The notes under the pieces were generated by a model. It was given only the letters and a program-made list of their open reading frames with translations, did not search any database and was not told the origin of the DNA. This document shows positions 33,539 to 42,177 of a stretch of DNA of 56,950 nucleotides, one piece after another. The stretch comes from Pseudomonas rhodesiae (lineage in GTDB: Bacteria; Pseudomonadota; Gammaproteobacteria; Pseudomonadales; Pseudomonadaceae). The stretch spans positions 1 to 56,950 of the forward strand of contig NZ_VFEU01000031.1 of the NCBI RefSeq assembly GCF_007858255.1. The letters run 5' to 3'. The translations under genes were made by a program, and so were the position numbers. Within the stretch, counting starts at the first letter, position 1. Each line of letters opens with the position of its first letter.

Positions 33539-34543
33539 TCAGCTGACCAGGAAACGGCGCGCACCGGGTTTCAGCAGCGGGTACTTGGCCTGCAGGTAGG
33601 GCTTGTCCTGGAGCAACTGAGCGACATCGAGACCGATGCTGTCCTTGGCCTTGCGCCAGCTGACGTAGCCGCTGGAGAATTCCACCCGACTGGCATCGCC
33701 CATGGCCTGCTGCAGCATCTGCTTGAGCTCGGCCTCGCGTTTTTCCTTGTCGGCAATCGACTGACGCACGGCTTTCAGCTCGATGTAAGCCGCTGACAGA
33801 CCAGCATGCTGGCTGAGGTCGATGACCTGGCCGTTGTCCTCCGGGTAGAGGCAGCGCAGGGCTGATTCAGCGGAGGCGGTGCCATCGGCCGGCGGTGGGG
33901 TGTCGGTTTCCACGTAGTGCCAGAACTTTCGCTCCAGCTCGATCAGCCGAGCGATCATCTGCTCATCTCGCTCGATGCGGTGGATCTCCAGCATCTGGCC
34001 ACCCAGCAGTACCGCCACATCCGCCGCCTGCTTGCCGGTGACGGCGAGCTGGTGCATCACCTGCAGCTGCACATACTCCGGCACGCCCTCCTTCCAGAGG
34101 CGTGCCCCGTTTATGCCGGCTGTTTTGCATTCGAGGATCTGCACGTCGTCCGCCCCGATCACCTCGCGGTCGATGTTGGCCAGCATCCAGGGCAGCTCCG
34201 GATCCGGATGTTGGAGCACGGCATTGATGCGCCGTACCTTGTTCTTCGTGCGCTTGCTGTAATGCCAGGCCACGATGGGCTCCAGCACGTTGCCCCAGTA
34301 CATAGGGCTTTCCTCATCCTGAGGATCAGCCTTCGGCATGCCGGCATCACGCCCGGTCTTTTCAATCCACAGCTCCAGTTGCGACTTGTAGGGGTTCAGT
34401 CCTACGGCTGCGGCAGCGTCCGAACTGCCAATACCTTGCTTGCGGATCTGCAGCCAGTCTTCGCGCGGTAGCTCCTTGGTGCTGACCAGGCGCAGGGCAG
34501 GGCGTTTCTTGCCGGTGCTGCTGTTCAATGACGTTGCTTTCAT
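33539..34543 (-). CDS. YqaJ-family viral recombinase / exonuclease
   Basis: The protein has 334 residues. ATG 34543 is preferred to an upstream GTG because AGGTG lies at the right distance. The lambda-exonuclease-like PD-(D/E)XK fold is recognisable: WLQIRKQGIGSSDAAAAVGLNPYKSQLELW (YqaJ entry, residues ~30-60), YWGNVLEPIVAWHY, IDREVIGADDVQILECKTAG with the catalytic D...ExK, and YVQLQVMHQLAVTG. The C-terminal ~90 residues are coiled coil. Such exonucleases work with an annealing protein in phage or plasmid recombination; no RecT/Bet gene is seen beside it. Confidence 0.93.
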   Translation of the reverse strand: MKATSLNSSTGKKRPALRLVSTKELPREDWLQIRKQGIGSSDAAAAVGLNPYKSQLELWIEKTGRDAGMPKADPQDEESPMYWGNVLEPIVAWHYSKRTKNKVRRINAVLQHPDPELPWMLANIDREVIGADDVQILECKTAGINGARLWKEGVPEYVQLQVMHQLAVTGKQAADVAVLLGGQMLEIHRIERDEQMIARLIELERKFWHYVETDTPPPADGTASAESALRCLYPEDNGQVIDLSQHAGLSAAYIELKAVRQSIADKEKREAELKQMLQQAMGDASRVEFSSGYVSWRKAKDSIGLDVAQLLQDKPYLQAKYPLLKPGARRFLVS

Positions 34544-34618
34544 GGGATTCACCTGCAGACATAAAAACGCCCGACCAGCACAAGGCTGACCGGGCGCGAG
34601 GGTTGATGTGAGTAAGGG

Positions 34619-35587
34619 TTAAGCGGCGAGCTGCAGCGCGGCATCCAGGGCGCGTTGCTTGATCTGCGCGCCTTGGCCGAACCAGGCCGAGTCCATGCGG
34701 TACTCGTTGCTGCGCGCACGGCGCTCGTGGTCGACGTATTCGGTCACGGCGTTGAGCAGGCCCCAGGCGGTGCCGCGCGCCGAGTCCAGCTGGCTACCGC
34801 GACCACGGCCTTCGTACAGCTCCTGGACCTTGCGCAGGGCGCGCTCGTTGGGCAGTTGCTCCGGCAAGGCGCCGGTCGGGCTGGTCTCGCACAGCACGTT
34901 CATGAAGAAGCCCAGGGCCTCATGCCACTGAACCTTGCGCTCGGCCAGCACGCGCATGCGGTACATGAAGTCGTCCCATTGCGAGGCGGCGATGCCGAGC
35001 TGCTTCTTCACCACCTTGGGATCGAAACGGGTGTTGTGCGGTACCTTGATTGCCCGGCTGGTGCCATCCAGGGCGATGGTCAAGGTGTTGTTGCACACCA
35101 CGCGCACTGTGGTCGGCGTTGCCGTGGTGGCCAGGGTTCCGTCGCAGGAAGTGGCCAGCAGCAGGTAGCCATTCACCTGATCGTTACCCTTGAGCGCAGC
35201 GCCTTGCCCGGTACGCGCCAGCGCCCAGAACTTGCGTCCGCCTTTGAGCACGCCAGCGGTCTCCAACTCGTAGCCGGAGACCTCGGTGAGATCCCTGTAG
35301 AACTCCAGAACTTCCCGAGGCTGCACGGTGTGATAACGCTGCGAGACCACCGACAGCGGCGCCTTGGTGTCGGAGCGGAAGAGCACCTTCTGCTCGGGAA
35401 AGGAGTGGATAGCGCCCAGATGCCCGGCGACTTCTGATTTGAAATGCACCGGGCTTTCGAGGATCTGCCAGTCCATGCCGGCTTCGCGTTGCCAGACTTC
35501 GATGGGCTGTTTCTGAGTCAGCTGATTGCCCAGGCCGTGCCACGGAGTAGCGCCAGCGTAGGCCATGGTTTCGACGAGATGTGCCAT
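34619..35587 (-). CDS. DUF932 family protein
   Basis: The protein has 322 residues (ATG 35587). It matches DUF932 of phages and conjugative elements: TPWHGLGNQLT near residue 14, LFRSDTKAPLSVVSQRYHTVQPREVLEFYRDL (residues ~70-100), GRKFWALARTG and RVVCNNTLTIAL. The C-terminal part is a helical YEGRGRGSQLDSARGTAWGLLNAVTEYVDHERR region. Its function is unknown, though it often accompanies RadC and YqaJ in element cargo, as here. Confidence 0.93.
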   Translation of the reverse strand: MAHLVETMAYAGATPWHGLGNQLTQKQPIEVWQREAGMDWQILESPVHFKSEVAGHLGAIHSFPEQKVLFRSDTKAPLSVVSQRYHTVQPREVLEFYRDLTEVSGYELETAGVLKGGRKFWALARTGQGAALKGNDQVNGYLLLATSCDGTLATTATPTTVRVVCNNTLTIALDGTSRAIKVPHNTRFDPKVVKKQLGIAASQWDDFMYRMRVLAERKVQWHEALGFFMNVLCETSPTGALPEQLPNERALRKVQELYEGRGRGSQLDSARGTAWGLLNAVTEYVDHERRARSNEYRMDSAWFGQGAQIKQRALDAALQLAA

Positions 35588-35679
35588 GAGAGTGATTCCT
35601 TTGGGTGCAGGTCGGCATAAAACGCCGCGCCAGGCGCAGCACCGACCGGACGAGAAATAAGAGGAGAGAAAGAGCCGGG

Positions 35680-36009
35680 TCAGGCCGGCAGGTTGAAGCG
35701 GTGACCGCAGAGCAGGCAGAGGTTATGGGCCAGGACGTGGCGGTCGAGCGACTCACCGAGCTGGGCACCGAGCGCACAGCCACCGACGCCTCCGGCAAGA
35801 CCGCCGAGAATGGCACCGGATACCGAGCCCAGGGTTATACCGACAGGGCCGGCAATTACGCCGAGCGCTGCGCCGGCCTTGCCGCCAGCCAGAGCAGCGC
35901 TAACGCCACGTGCGATGCCACCGACCGCGCCGATAGCAGCGCCGGCCTTCATGGCGTGATGGAAAGAAGCGACTTTGGGGGAGTGACAGCGAGGGCACTG
36001 CAATGACAT
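35680..36009 (-). CDS. zinc-ribbon protein with glycine-zipper core
   Basis: The protein has 109 residues (ATG 36009). An N-terminal zinc-binding pair (CPRCHS) and a C-terminal pair (CLLCGH) frame a ~70-residue Gly/Ala-rich segment (GAAIGAVGGIARGVSAALAGG and more) with glycine-zipper spacing that may insert into membranes. It is the most upstream gene of the element block. Its function is unknown. Confidence 0.8.
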   Translation of the reverse strand: MSLQCPRCHSPKVASFHHAMKAGAAIGAVGGIARGVSAALAGGKAGAALGVIAGPVGITLGSVSGAILGGLAGGVGGCALGAQLGESLDRHVLAHNLCLLCGHRFNLPA

Positions 36010-36247
36010 GGGACGAACCTCCTTGGTGCTGATGTCATTGCGGTAATGTGTGGTTGAGATTTTTTTCGATCGAATGGCTGCTTTTCAGCAGCGCTAACTG
36101 AGTGCGAACTGGCTGGAGTCGGCCAGAAGCAGTCATTCGATGGGCCTTCAACAGTGCATCTCCGGCTCCCCTTACTCCCAAAATGAGTTTATGTAATCAC
36201 AATCTTCTCTTCGCAGTTTGTTCACAACAAGACCAAACTTGCGATAC

Positions 36248-36286
36248 AAAAAACCACCCGAACGGTGAAGGATCGAGCGGTTTTTT
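36248..36286 (-). terminator. intrinsic terminator of the ectoine degradation operon
   Basis: AAAAAACC (36248-36255) pairs with GGTTTTTT (36279-36286), with an inner CACC-CGAAC-GGTG hairpin. On the minus strand the structure ends in a T-run, 19 bases after the doeD stop. The A/T flanks would also allow termination from the other side. Confidence 0.65.
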
Positions 36287-36304
36287 GGGGGGGAGCGGTA
36301 AGGC

Positions 36305-37690
36305 TTAGCCCAGTATCTCGCTGGCCACGTGATCGACCGCACTTTTGGTGATGTCGACAATCAGGTCGGCCTCCTCCTCGGTCAAGATCAACGGTGGTGC
36401 AAAACCGAGAATGTCGCCATGGGGCATCGCTCGGGCAATCATTCCGCGTTCAAGACAGGCTGCCGATACTTTCGGACCGACCTTCAACGCAGCATCGAAT
36501 GGTGTGCGTTGCTCACGATCGGCCATGAACTCGACCGCGGCAAGCATGCCGTCGCCGCGCACTTCGCCCACCAGTGGATGACCTTCCAATACTTCCCGCA
36601 ATCGACGATTCAGATAGCTGCCAACATTCTCTGCGTTGGCCGTCAGGTTTTCCCGCTCCAGGATGTCGAGGTTGGCCAGGGCCGCCGCCGCGCAGATCGG
36701 ATGCCCGGAGTACGTCCAGCCATGTCCCATGGCACCTTGAGATTCGGAGGCTTTTTCGATCACGTCCCAGACTTTTTCACCGACAATCACTGCTGACAAA
36801 GGCGCATAGGCACTGGTCAGGCCTTTGGCCGTGGTGATCAGGTCAGGACGCATGCCATAGCGCCGACTGCCCATCTTCGAACCCAGGCGACCGAAGGCGC
36901 AGACCACTTCGTCGGCGATCAACAACACGTCGTATTTGTTCAACACCGCTTGTATGGCGGCCCAATAGCCGGCCGGCGGAACGATGATGCCGCCGGTGCC
37001 CATCAGCGGTTCGCCGATGAACGCGGCGACGGTGTCCGGCCCTTCGGCCAGGATCATTTTCTCCAGCTCGTCGGCGCAATAGCGCACGAAAGTGGCTTCA
37101 TCCATACCTGCCGGTGCCTTGCGGTACCAGTGCGGACAAATGGTATGTTTAACGCCTTCGGCCGGGAGGTCGAAATGCTGGTGGAAAGTCGGTAGGCCGG
37201 TCAGGCTGCCGGTCATGATGCCTGAACCGTGATAACCGCGATCACGGGAGATGATTTTCTTCTTCTGCGGGCGACCCAATACGTTGTTGTAGTAACGCAC
37301 TAGTTTGATCTGGGTTTCGTTGGCGTCGGAACCGGACAGGCCGTAGTAGACCTTCTTCATGCCCTCCGGCGCCCAGTCGATGATGCGGCTCGACAGCTCG
37401 ATGATCGCTTCGGTTGAGTGCCCGACATAGGTGTGGTAATAGGCCAGCTCCTTTGCCTGCTTGTAGATCGCATCGGCGACTTCGGTGCGCCCGTAGCCGA
37501 TGTTCACGCAGTACAGCCCGGCAAAGGCGTCGATGAAGTCGCGGCCTTCGTGGTCGCGGATACGAATGCCTGACGCGCTCTTGATGATGCGTCCCTTGAG
37601 CGTGCCGCTGGCGTGGTCATGGGCATGGGTTGACGGGTGCATGAAGTGCGCACGGTCTTGTTCGAACAACGAATCGAGTTTTTGGCTCAT
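36305..37690 (-). CDS. doeD: class III PLP aminotransferase (ectoine catabolism, DoeD/Atf-like)
   Basis: The protein has 461 residues (ATG 37690 after a GGAG-type site). PLP-binding features of class III transaminases are present: SGSDANETQIKLVRYYNN, SRDRGYHGSG, VLLIADEVVCAFGRLG with the PLP-contacting Asp, and the Schiff-base Lys in LITTAKGLTSAYAPLSA. The enzyme would convert L-2,4-diaminobutyrate to aspartate-semialdehyde. It lies 11 bases after the aldehyde dehydrogenase, as atf follows ssd in known ectoine clusters. On its own it resembles omega-amino-acid transaminases; the role is assigned by context. Confidence 0.85.
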   Translation of the reverse strand: MSQKLDSLFEQDRAHFMHPSTHAHDHASGTLKGRIIKSASGIRIRDHEGRDFIDAFAGLYCVNIGYGRTEVADAIYKQAKELAYYHTYVGHSTEAIIELSSRIIDWAPEGMKKVYYGLSGSDANETQIKLVRYYNNVLGRPQKKKIISRDRGYHGSGIMTGSLTGLPTFHQHFDLPAEGVKHTICPHWYRKAPAGMDEATFVRYCADELEKMILAEGPDTVAAFIGEPLMGTGGIIVPPAGYWAAIQAVLNKYDVLLIADEVVCAFGRLGSKMGSRRYGMRPDLITTAKGLTSAYAPLSAVIVGEKVWDVIEKASESQGAMGHGWTYSGHPICAAAALANLDILERENLTANAENVGSYLNRRLREVLEGHPLVGEVRGDGMLAAVEFMADREQRTPFDAALKVGPKVSAACLERGMIARAMPHGDILGFAPPLILTEEEADLIVDITKSAVDHVASEILG

Positions 37691-37701
37691 GGCGGATCTC
37701 C

Positions 37702-39174
37702 TTAGAACTGGCCTTGATGGTGCAGGCAAAAGTATTTGGTTTCGACAAAGGCTTCGAAGCCCTCGGTACCGCCCTCGCGGCCCAGCCCCGAGGCTTTCAT
37801 GCCACCGAACGGGATCGGATGGCCGGTGAACTTGACGCCATTGACCGCGACCATGGCGTGGTCGAGGCGGCGAATCAGGGGGTAGATTAGGTCCAAGCGG
37901 TTGGAACAAATGTAGGCAGCCAGACCGTATTCGGTGTCGTTGGCCATTTCGATGGCTTGCTCGAGGGTGGCGAAAGGCATGACGCCAGCAATCGGCGCGA
38001 AATTTTCTTCGCGGTAGATACGCATCTGCGGCGTAACGTCGGCCAGCACCGTCGGCTGATAGAACAATCCGCCGAGGGCATGCGCTTCGCCGCCCACCAG
38101 ACGTTGCGCGCCCAGCTTCAGCGCATCAGCCACACGCTCGACGGTCACATCGAAGGCGGCCTGATGCATCAGCGGGCCGATGTCGACGCTTTGCTCTTGA
38201 TCACCCACCAGCGCGGGGCCGACCCGCAGTTCGCGCACCGCAGAGGCAAAGCGGCTGAGGAACGCCGGATAAATCGAGCGTTCGACCATAATCCGATTGG
38301 CCGCGCAGCAATCCTGGCCGGAGGTCTGGAACTTGGCCTCTACCGCGACTTTCACCGCCAGCTCCAGATCGGCATCGGCGCAGACAATGAACGGCGCATT
38401 GCCGCCCAATTCCAGCGATACCTTCTTCACATCCTGGGCTGCCGCTTGCAGGACCAACTTGCCGACCCGGGTCGAGCCGGTGAAGCTGACCGAACGCACG
38501 CGAGCGTCCTGCACCAGGGTTTGCATGGTCATTTGCGGTTCGCCCAGCACCACGTTGAACACGCCGGCGGGGAAGCCTGCTTCTTCCGCCAATTGCGCCA
38601 ACGCGAACGCCGAGTAAGGCGTTTCGTGGGCCGGTTTGATGACCACAGTGCAACCGGCGGCCAATGCGGCGGCGGCTTTGCGGGTGATCATCGCCGAAGG
38701 AAAATTCCACGGCGTCAGCAGTGCACAGACGCCAACCGGTTCCTTGATCGTGCCCAGATGCGCGCCGGGGATATGGCTGGGGATGTTCTGCCCGTAAAGG
38801 CGCCGCGCCTCTTCGGCAAACCATGGAATGAAACTGGCGGCGTAGGCGATTTCGCCGCGGGACTCGGCCAGGGGCTTGCCTTGTTCCTGGCTGAGAATCC
38901 GCGCCAGGTCTTCCTGATGCTCAAGGATCAACGCCGCCCAGCGCCGCAGAATCGTTCCGCGGTCATCGAGGCTTTGTTCACGCCAGGCTGAAAACGCCCG
39001 GTGTGCGGCATCTACGGCGGCGATGATCTGAGGCTGATCGAGCATCGGCACATGACCGATTAACTTCTGATCGGCCGGATTGTGCACGGCGACGCTATGG
39101 CCGCTGTCACTGTGGACCCAATGGCCGTCTACGTAGCAAAGTGCTTTGAACAACAGCGGATGTTTGTATGTCAT
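37702..39174 (-). CDS. doeC: semialdehyde dehydrogenase (ectoine catabolism, DoeC/Ssd-like)
   Basis: The protein has 490 residues (ATG 39174). It has the NAD(P)-ALDH fold with TPWNFPSAMITRKAAAALAAGCTVVIKPAHETP, VSFTGSTRVGKLV, catalytic Glu in LELGGNAPF (~255) and catalytic Cys in TSGQDCCAANRI (~290). Overall it is closest in appearance to succinate-semialdehyde dehydrogenases. In ectoine clusters this gene oxidises aspartate-semialdehyde to aspartate, the final step. A 145-base gap separates it from doeX. Confidence 0.88.
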   Translation of the reverse strand: MTYKHPLLFKALCYVDGHWVHSDSGHSVAVHNPADQKLIGHVPMLDQPQIIAAVDAAHRAFSAWREQSLDDRGTILRRWAALILEHQEDLARILSQEQGKPLAESRGEIAYAASFIPWFAEEARRLYGQNIPSHIPGAHLGTIKEPVGVCALLTPWNFPSAMITRKAAAALAAGCTVVIKPAHETPYSAFALAQLAEEAGFPAGVFNVVLGEPQMTMQTLVQDARVRSVSFTGSTRVGKLVLQAAAQDVKKVSLELGGNAPFIVCADADLELAVKVAVEAKFQTSGQDCCAANRIMVERSIYPAFLSRFASAVRELRVGPALVGDQEQSVDIGPLMHQAAFDVTVERVADALKLGAQRLVGGEAHALGGLFYQPTVLADVTPQMRIYREENFAPIAGVMPFATLEQAIEMANDTEYGLAAYICSNRLDLIYPLIRRLDHAMVAVNGVKFTGHPIPFGGMKASGLGREGGTEGFEAFVETKYFCLHHQGQF

Positions 39175-39319
39175 GGCGTTCACTCCAAACCGTGTGCGTG
39201 AATCCATGCTAGGGCAGCGCAGCCAAGATGATTTGGCGTTTGGCGGGGTGTAACCATAGGTTTTTTCTGATTGAACGCCGGTAAACAGGGACTTTTTGCG
39301 GTGAAGGTTTTGCCCCGAT

Positions 39320-39799
39320 TTATGGTTCTTGCGCCACCTCGGCCGGCAAGGCACCCGCGGTCTTGATGGTTTTAGTGACGATGTAGGTGAAGTAGCGCTC
39401 AATGCCCAGGTCATCGAGCAACAACTGGTCGATAAACCGCTGGTAATGGTCAATGTCCGGCGCCTGGATCATCGCCATGTAATCAACACCGCCACCGGTG
39501 GCGTAACAGAATGCCACTTCGGCGGCCTCGTTCATGCGTTGCTCGAACCGCCGCATGTCCTGGGCGGTGTGTCGGGCCAGGGTGATTTCCACCAGCACCT
39601 GCTGGCCTTTGAACACCGCGTTCCAGTCGATCTGTGCCCGGTAGCCCTTGATAAGCCCTAGCGACTCCAACTTGCGAACCCGCTCCCACGCCGGGGTCAC
39701 CGAGAGATTGATCGCCTCGGCCAGGCTCGACTTGGTGATCCGACCATCTTCGGCGAGGATTCGCAGGATTTTCAGGTCATAGCGATCGAGCTTGTGCAT
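39320..39799 (-). CDS. doeX: Lrp/AsnC-type regulator (DoeX/AsnC of the ectoine cluster)
   Basis: The protein has 159 residues. The start is ATG 39799, where the AsnC N-terminus begins (HKLDRYDLKILRILAEDGRITKSSLAEAINLSVTP region); a longer frame exists but is not needed. The N-terminal helix-turn-helix is followed by the RAM effector domain (VLVEITLARHTAQDMRRFEQRMN, CYATGGGVDYMAMIQAPD). AsnC-type proteins in ectoine clusters respond to the alpha-acetyl-diaminobutyrate/diaminobutyrate intermediates. It is separated from doeB by a REP element. Confidence 0.88.
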   Translation of the reverse strand: MHKLDRYDLKILRILAEDGRITKSSLAEAINLSVTPAWERVRKLESLGLIKGYRAQIDWNAVFKGQQVLVEITLARHTAQDMRRFEQRMNEAAEVAFCYATGGGVDYMAMIQAPDIDHYQRFIDQLLLDDLGIERYFTYIVTKTIKTAGALPAEVAQEP

Positions 39800-39840
39800 G
39801 GTCCGAGGACCTCCGGGCATTGAAAATTGTGGCAGAACCT

Positions 39841-39930
39841 GTGGGAGCGGGCTTGCCCGCGAATGCGGTATGTCAGTCACATCGATGCTGGATGTGCCGC
39901 CGCCATCGCGGGCAAGCTCACTTTCACAGG
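39841..39930. repeat. REP/BIME element
   Basis: Two inverted REP units face each other: GTGGGAGCGGGCTTGCCCGC starts at 39841, and TCGCGGGCAAGCTCACTTTC starts at 39906. The core GCGGGCTTGCCCGC is the typical Pseudomonas REP palindrome. It lies between doeX and doeB, so it may modulate mRNA stability or termination in the middle of the operon. Confidence 0.88.
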
Positions 39931-39938
39931 GGTTGGGG

Positions 39939-40940
39939 TCAGGTCAATACATCGGCGATGACTGCAATGATATCGCCGCACTGCACCATTCCTGGAAAGT
40001 GGCGCGCCGCCAGCAGCCCGCTGCGGGCCGCGCGATATTCCACCGGAGCGACGCCGCTACGGGTAGCGTCGTAAACGCGGGCAATCACTTCTCCCTTGCT
40101 CACGTTGTCGCCCAGATCGCGGCACATTTCCAGCAAGCCATCGTGTTCGCTATCGATGAAGCAAGTGGCATCGGGCATGCCTAACATGATTGACTCCGCG
40201 GGCTGGATCTCACCTTCAAGAATCCCTGCATGCACTAGCAGATTGCGCACCCCGCGCTCGGCAATCGCCACACTGCGCGCCGTGGACGAACCACCGCCAC
40301 CCAGTTCGGTCGTGACAAAGACTTTGCCCTGACGCTCGGCGGCGGTGTCGTACATCGACCCTGCATCGAGCTCCAGCATGCGCATGCTGTAAGGCGCATT
40401 GAAAGCGCGCATGCCGGCTTCGCATTGAGCCTGCTGTTTTTTGTCGGGCAGCACATGACAGGCTGCAAAAGGCAGGAAATCCAGGGTGCGGCCACCGGAA
40501 TGGATGTCCAGCACGATATCGGCCAAGGGCAACAGAGTCCGATTGAAGTAATCGGCAATTTTCTCGGTCACGGTGCCGTCCGGCTTACCGGGGAAACTGC
40601 GATTGAGATTGCCCTTGTCGATCGGCGACGTGCGCCGACCAGCATGGAACGCCGGGGTGTTCATGAACGGGACGATAATCACCCGCCCCGTTACCTCGGC
40701 GGCCGTCAGGCCCTGCGCCAGCTTGCTCAGCGCCACCGGGCCTTCGTATTCGTCACCGTGGTTACCGCCGGTAAGCAGCGCAGTCGGACCCTGGCCGCGC
40801 TGAATCACCGTTACCGGAATCATCACCGCGCCCCAGGCCGAATCGTCCCGGGAATACGGCAATTTGAGGAATCCGTGCTGCACGCCTTCGCGGGCAAAGT
40901 CCACCGTGGCATTGATCGGATTGTCAGGTAAATCGCTCAT
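39939..40940 (-). CDS. doeB: N-acetyl-L-2,4-diaminobutyrate deacetylase (DoeB/EutE)
   Basis: The protein has 333 residues (ATG 40940). It belongs to the succinylglutamate desuccinylase/aspartoacylase family: zinc motif GGNHGDEYEGP (HxxE, near residue 60), INR-type NLNRSFPG, and the second His in DIVLDIHSGGRTLDFLPFAA; catalytic Glu in VTTELGGGG. DoeB removes acetate from N-alpha-acetyl-diaminobutyrate made by DoeA. It is 3 bases downstream of doeA and clearly in the same operon. Confidence 0.93.
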   Translation of the reverse strand: MSDLPDNPINATVDFAREGVQHGFLKLPYSRDDSAWGAVMIPVTVIQRGQGPTALLTGGNHGDEYEGPVALSKLAQGLTAAEVTGRVIIVPFMNTPAFHAGRRTSPIDKGNLNRSFPGKPDGTVTEKIADYFNRTLLPLADIVLDIHSGGRTLDFLPFAACHVLPDKKQQAQCEAGMRAFNAPYSMRMLELDAGSMYDTAAERQGKVFVTTELGGGGSSTARSVAIAERGVRNLLVHAGILEGEIQPAESIMLGMPDATCFIDSEHDGLLEMCRDLGDNVSKGEVIARVYDATRSGVAPVEYRAARSGLLAARHFPGMVQCGDIIAVIADVLT

Positions 40941-40943
40941 GGC

Positions 40944-42134
40944 TCAATCCTTCACGAACAGTTGGCGTGGCACATTGCACAGTGTCTCGACACCGGTCTC
41001 AGTGATCAAAATGCTTTCGGTGATCTCCAGTCCCCAATCGTCCATCCACAGGCCCGGCATGAAGTGGAACGTCATGCCCGGTTGCAACACACTGGTGTCG
41101 CCGGGACGCAGGCTCATGGTGCGTTCGCCCCAGTCTGGCGGATAGCTGATCCCGATCGGGTAGCCGCAACGGCTGTCCTTGTGGATGCCGAATTTCTCCA
41201 ACACTTTGAAAAACGCCACAGCGATGTCGCCGGTGGTGTTGCCCGGTTTGGCTGCTTCCAGTCCCGCGGCGATGCCTTCGACCACCGCTTTTTCGCCGTC
41301 GAGGAAGTGCTGTGGAGGTTTGCCCAAATAGATCGTGCGCGACAGCGGACAGTGATAACGCTTGTAGCAACCGGCGATTTCAAAGAAGGTCCCGGCGCCT
41401 TTTTCGAACGGCGAATCGTCCCAGGTCAGGTGCGGCGCGCTGGCGTCGGCACCCGTGGGCAATAGCGGCACGATGGCCGGGTAATCGCCGCCATGACCGT
41501 CAGCGCCGAGGATCCCGCTGCTGTAGATTTCAGCCACCAGTTCATTTTTGCGCATGCCCGGCTCGATTCGTTCGAGGATCCGCCCGTGCATGTTTTCGAC
41601 GATGCGCGCAGCGATGCGCATGTAAGCGATTTCCTGGGGCGACTTGATCGCCCGCTGCCAGTTCACCAACCCGACCGCGTCGATCAGCTTGGCCTGCGGC
41701 AGGTTTTTCTGCAGCGACAAATACGCGGCGGCGCTGAAATAATAGTTATCCATTTCCACGCCGATGGTCAGCGCGTCCCAACCCCGGGCACTGATGACTT
41801 CCCGCGACAGGTAATCCATCGGATGGCGTTCCCGGGACTGCACGTAGATGTCCGGGTAACCGACGATGTTCTCGTGCTGCATGAACACCGTGCGCTTGGC
41901 GCCGTTGGCGTCTTGCCCGCGACCGAACCAGACTGGCTCGCCGTCGAGCGCCAACAACACGCATTGGTGAACGTAAAACGACCAACCGTCATAGCCGGTC
42001 AGCCAGGCCATGTTCGACGGATCGGTGACCAGCAACAGCTCGATGCCCTGAATCTGCATGGCCGCTCGAACCTTGGCCAGACGCTGGGCGTATTCCTCCC
42101 GTTCGAACGGGAGATTGATGACTATCTGAGACAT
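40944..42134 (-). CDS. doeA: ectoine hydrolase (DoeA/EutD, M24 peptidase fold)
   Basis: The protein has 396 residues (ATG 42134). It has the creatinase/M24 layout: an N-terminal domain (VRAAMQIQGIELLLVTDPSNMAWLTGYDGWSFYVHQ region) and a pita-bread catalytic domain (AIKSPQEIAYMRIAARIVENMH, RIEPGMRKNELVAEIYSSGI, GTFFEIAGCYKRYHCPLSRTIYLG, GYPIGISYPPDWGERTMSL). DoeA opens the ectoine ring to N-acetyl-diaminobutyrate. The pairing with doeB is diagnostic for ectoine degradation. Confidence 0.94.
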   Translation of the reverse strand: MSQIVINLPFEREEYAQRLAKVRAAMQIQGIELLLVTDPSNMAWLTGYDGWSFYVHQCVLLALDGEPVWFGRGQDANGAKRTVFMQHENIVGYPDIYVQSRERHPMDYLSREVISARGWDALTIGVEMDNYYFSAAAYLSLQKNLPQAKLIDAVGLVNWQRAIKSPQEIAYMRIAARIVENMHGRILERIEPGMRKNELVAEIYSSGILGADGHGGDYPAIVPLLPTGADASAPHLTWDDSPFEKGAGTFFEIAGCYKRYHCPLSRTIYLGKPPQHFLDGEKAVVEGIAAGLEAAKPGNTTGDIAVAFFKVLEKFGIHKDSRCGYPIGISYPPDWGERTMSLRPGDTSVLQPGMTFHFMPGLWMDDWGLEITESILITETGVETLCNVPRQLFVKD

Positions 42135-42177
42135 GCACATGCCCTCTGATAAATGACGCACGGATGAAAAAAGTGGA

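Noticed and set aside
37957..38991. 344-codon plus-strand open frame
   Set aside because: It lies wholly inside the aldehyde dehydrogenase gene on the other strand and has no protein-like features.
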